This document shows, piece by piece, positions 28,346 to 29,538 of a DNA stretch of 29,538 bases (within the stretch, counting starts at the first letter, position 1; every line of letters begins with the position of its first letter). The position numbers and the translations under genes were made by a program. Where the stretch lies: the IMG/VR virus record IMGVR_UViG_3300023442_000016, positions 1-29,538 of that record; one strand, written 5' to 3'. The notes under the pieces were generated by a model, which saw nothing but the letters and a program-made list of their open reading frames with translations, searched no databases and was not told the DNA's origin. This DNA comes from a virus.

Positions 28346-28446
28346 ATTAGGATATTAGGTATTAGGGTATTAGGACATTAGGACATTAGGTATTAAGATA
28401 TTAAGGTATTAAGGTATTAGGGTATTAATGTATTAAGGTATTAGGG
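28346..28446 (+). repeat. 8-bp tandem array, ATTARGGT-type, about 13 copies
   Basis: The run is made of ATTAGG or ATTAAG blocks, each with one or two spacer bases (ATTAGGAC, ATTAAGGT, ATTAGGGT), in 7- or 8-bp steps. Looser copies begin near 28285. It has no open frame. The G-rich plus strand resembles telomere-like or iteron-like arrays. Unlike CRISPR arrays there are no spacers. It occupies most of the gap between the methyltransferase remnant and the A+T-rich end. Confidence 0.8.
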
Positions 28447-28465
28447 AGGGGTCAAATCCCGCCCT
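28443..28465. other. GC-rich hairpin at the composition boundary
   Basis: AGGGAGGGGT and ATCCCGCCCT form a 10-position stem with one mismatch and one G-T pair around a CAA loop. The GGGGTCAAATCCC part looks like the T-arm of a tRNA missing one base of the usual TTCAAAT loop. It stands exactly where the repeat array ends and the A+T-rich DNA begins. No tRNA body lies upstream, so it could be an attachment-site remnant, or simply a terminator-like hairpin. Confidence 0.35.
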
Positions 28466-28523
28466 TCAACATTCGCCGTATCTGAATAATAATTCTTTTT
28501 TCACTTCGGAGTAAAAACATTTC

Positions 28524-28550
28524 GTATCAAATGTATCAAATGTATCAAAA
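28524..28550 (+). repeat. Three direct 9-bp repeats, GTATCAAAT
   Basis: GTATCAAAT, GTATCAAAT and GTATCAAAA follow each other without gaps, then comes a run rich in A. The same word is found inverted in the palindrome at 28319-28340. Iterated short sites beside A+T-rich DNA are typical of replication origins and of operator clusters. The rest of 28466-28607 holds no credible gene; it is A-rich with poly-A runs. Confidence 0.55.
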
Positions 28551-28607
28551 ATAAAAAAACAAATAGAAAATAAAAAAAGAATGGAAATAAAAAAAGAATA
28601 AGAAAAA

Positions 28608-29192
28608 TCAAAAAATGCGGTCTATTTTTCTAATCAAATCTTCTGTTTTCTTGGTGTCATACTGTCTATTCTGTCTCCTATTCATTTTGTAACACAGATA
28701 AAATAGACACAATCTTCTAATATTCTTTTCTATTCTTTTTGCAAATCTTGTATTCTCTTCTTCTTCTTTTCGTATTTGCTCTGCCAATCTCCACAAGAAA
28801 CCTAACGGGTTGTTACATTTACATTTGCGGTGTTTATATTTGTGCGGTTTTCTTGGAAACATATAATTCTCGATATATGGATATATGTCACAGAATATGG
28901 ACTTCGGATATAGTTGTTTGTGAACTTCTGTGAATTCTGTGCTTACGATTTTTCTTATCTTTTTCTGCAAATTTTTGTAGTTATATAGTGTATATGTATA
29001 TTCTCTCTCAACAAACTTTGCTAATGTTGTTTCTATACTCTCTCTCACGAGAGAATACAAATATTTGTATGTTGTTATTGTGTTGTGTTCACTTATTAAC
29101 TCTCTTATATTCTTGTTTATTATTGTTTTAGCATATCTGCTTCTATTGTTTATGTTGTTTGTTATGTTTTGCTCGTGCTGGCATACATACAT
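28608..29192 (-). CDS. Unknown protein from A+T-rich DNA, 194 aa
   Basis: ATG 29192 has a strong GGAGGTG site 8 nt upstream, which makes the frame credible. The protein is rich in Asn, Tyr, Lys, Ile and Arg, basic and helical. A cluster KPHKYKHRKCKCN (about residues 114-126) with two cysteines and three histidines may bind metal. The C-terminus (RRQNRQYDTKKTEDLIRKI) is again basic. Codon use is far more A+T-biased than in the virus operons, so this gene may come from another source or be subject to different selection. I do not recognise the family. Confidence 0.6.
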   Translation of the reverse strand: MYVCQHEQNITNNINNRSRYAKTIINKNIRELISEHNTITTYKYLYSLVRESIETTLAKFVEREYTYTLYNYKNLQKKIRKIVSTEFTEVHKQLYPKSIFCDIYPYIENYMFPRKPHKYKHRKCKCNNPLGFLWRLAEQIRKEEEENTRFAKRIEKNIRRLCLFYLCYKMNRRQNRQYDTKKTEDLIRKIDRIF

Positions 29193-29313
29193 TTTATTAC
29201 ACCTCCATAGTTTTTTTTACTCTTTGTTTCATTTTCTATATATTTATATTTTCTATTCGTTTATTGCCGAATTGTTTTCACAATATAACGTTGTTATATT
29301 TTTTTACTCTTTT

Positions 29314-29351
29314 ATGTTCGTATTATTGAGAAATGTTCGTATTATTGAGAA
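29314..29351. repeat. Perfect 19-bp tandem duplication
   Basis: ATGTTCGTATTATTGAGAA occurs twice in a row with no gap. It lies upstream of the short plus-strand frame and of the minus-strand 194-aa gene. The surrounding 29193-29373 is extremely A+T-rich and holds no other convincing gene. It may be a regulator site or a slippage duplication. Confidence 0.75.
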
Positions 29352-29373
29352 ATAAAAAAAATTGGTGTTTGAT

Positions 29374-29484
29374 ATGATTTGTGAAATTGAAAATTTTATT
29401 ATGAAAATAGAAAAGAGACATACAGAAATAGAAAAAGAAAAACAGAAATTCAGAGAAAAAATGAAAATAGATTTTATTTTTTGA
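29374..29484 (+). CDS. Possible tiny coiled-coil protein, 36 aa
   Basis: ATG 29374 has GGTG 6 nt upstream, and the frame ends at TGA 29482-29484. The product is almost all Lys, Glu and Ile (begins MICEIENFIMKIEK and ends KMKIDFIF) and would be a single charged helix. Composition of this kind also arises by chance in A-rich DNA, so it is kept only as a candidate. The last 54 nt of the window after it are T-rich with no gene. Confidence 0.25.
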   Translation: MICEIENFIMKIEKRHTEIEKEKQKFREKMKIDFIF

Positions 29485-29538
29485 TTTTTTATTTTCATTT
29501 TCATTATTTCATTATTTTTTTTACTCTTTTATTTCCTA

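Noticed and set aside
28346-28446. Repeat array as a CRISPR
   Set aside because: Units are 7-8 bp with no unique spacers and no cas genes; CRISPR repeats are longer and separated by distinct spacers.
28443-28465. Complete tRNA gene
   Set aside because: Upstream of the T-arm-like hairpin there are only ATTAGG-type repeats, with no anticodon or D arm and no matching acceptor stem.
29304-29504. 66-codon minus-strand frame at the right end
   Set aside because: It is a low-complexity Ile/Phe/Ser/Lys product from A+T-rich DNA, crosses the 19-bp duplication, and lacks a ribosome-binding site.
1-29538. Terminal direct or inverted repeats marking a complete genome
   Set aside because: The first and last stretches share no visible repeat, and the first gene is cut by the edge, so the window is treated as partial.

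Overview
The window is most of the structural and packaging part of a tailed, siphovirus-like virus or provirus (Caudoviricetes) that most likely infects an archaeon. The archaeal reading rests on: promoters made of a TATA-like box about 20-24 nt from the start codon, giving nearly leaderless messages; GGTGAT/GGAGGTG ribosome-binding sites with many GTG and TTG starts; heavy use of AGA/AGG and ATA codons; and a secreted giant protein rich in N-glycosylation sequons with a DUF2341-type module. The host lineage cannot be named from sequence alone. I see no integrase, DNA polymerase, lysis enzyme, tRNA gene, CRISPR array or insertion sequence. There is no contractile sheath gene, and the tape measure is short (484 aa), so a non-contractile tail of about 70 nm is expected.

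Layout. At 1-932 (+) lies a run of tiny genes, the first cut by the window edge, ending in a two-helix membrane protein; it converges on and overlaps the leftward genes. From 27280 down to 876 nearly everything is on the minus strand. Read in transcription order: an unknown acidic protein, two Cys-rich small proteins, small and large terminase, portal, a 1400-aa multidomain protein, and a 50-aa helix-turn-helix protein. A second promoter then leads into the protease-scaffold, major capsid protein, decoration protein, several small head proteins, head-tail connectors, tail terminator, tail tube, a pair of tail-assembly chaperones with a -1 frameshift site, tape measure, a tail-tip protein, a 1522-aa surface protein, the tail hub, a metallophosphoesterase and two small end genes. 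At 27333-28169 (+) is a divergent operon: a small Cys protein, an RNase H-like protein and a possible winged-helix protein. It is followed by the decapitated start of a DNA methyltransferase that runs into an 8-bp ATTARGGT tandem array. From about 28450 to the end the DNA is visibly more A+T-rich, with 9-bp direct repeats, one 194-aa unknown gene on the minus strand and further short repeats.

How the parts work together. Terminases and portal package DNA into a HK97-fold shell matured by the protease-scaffold. Connectors, terminator, tube, chaperones and tape measure build the tail, and the hub plus the giant glycosylation-prone protein should form the tip and host-binding apparatus.

The most remarkable item is the 1400-aa protein between portal and protease. 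One unbroken frame joins a metallo-beta-lactamase fold, a PUA/ASCH-like segment, a Dam-type adenine methyltransferase, a nucleotidyltransferase, an ATP-dependent ligase and a LigD-like 3'-phosphoesterase. It looks like an all-in-one DNA protection and end-repair machine. Other points of interest are the paired promoter classes with distinct initiator sequences, the perfectly symmetric divergent TATA box, the canonical A_AAA_AAA frameshift site, an EF-hand/dockerin-like loop inside a connector, and the repeat-rich region at 28.3-28.55 kb that could be an origin or recombination boundary.
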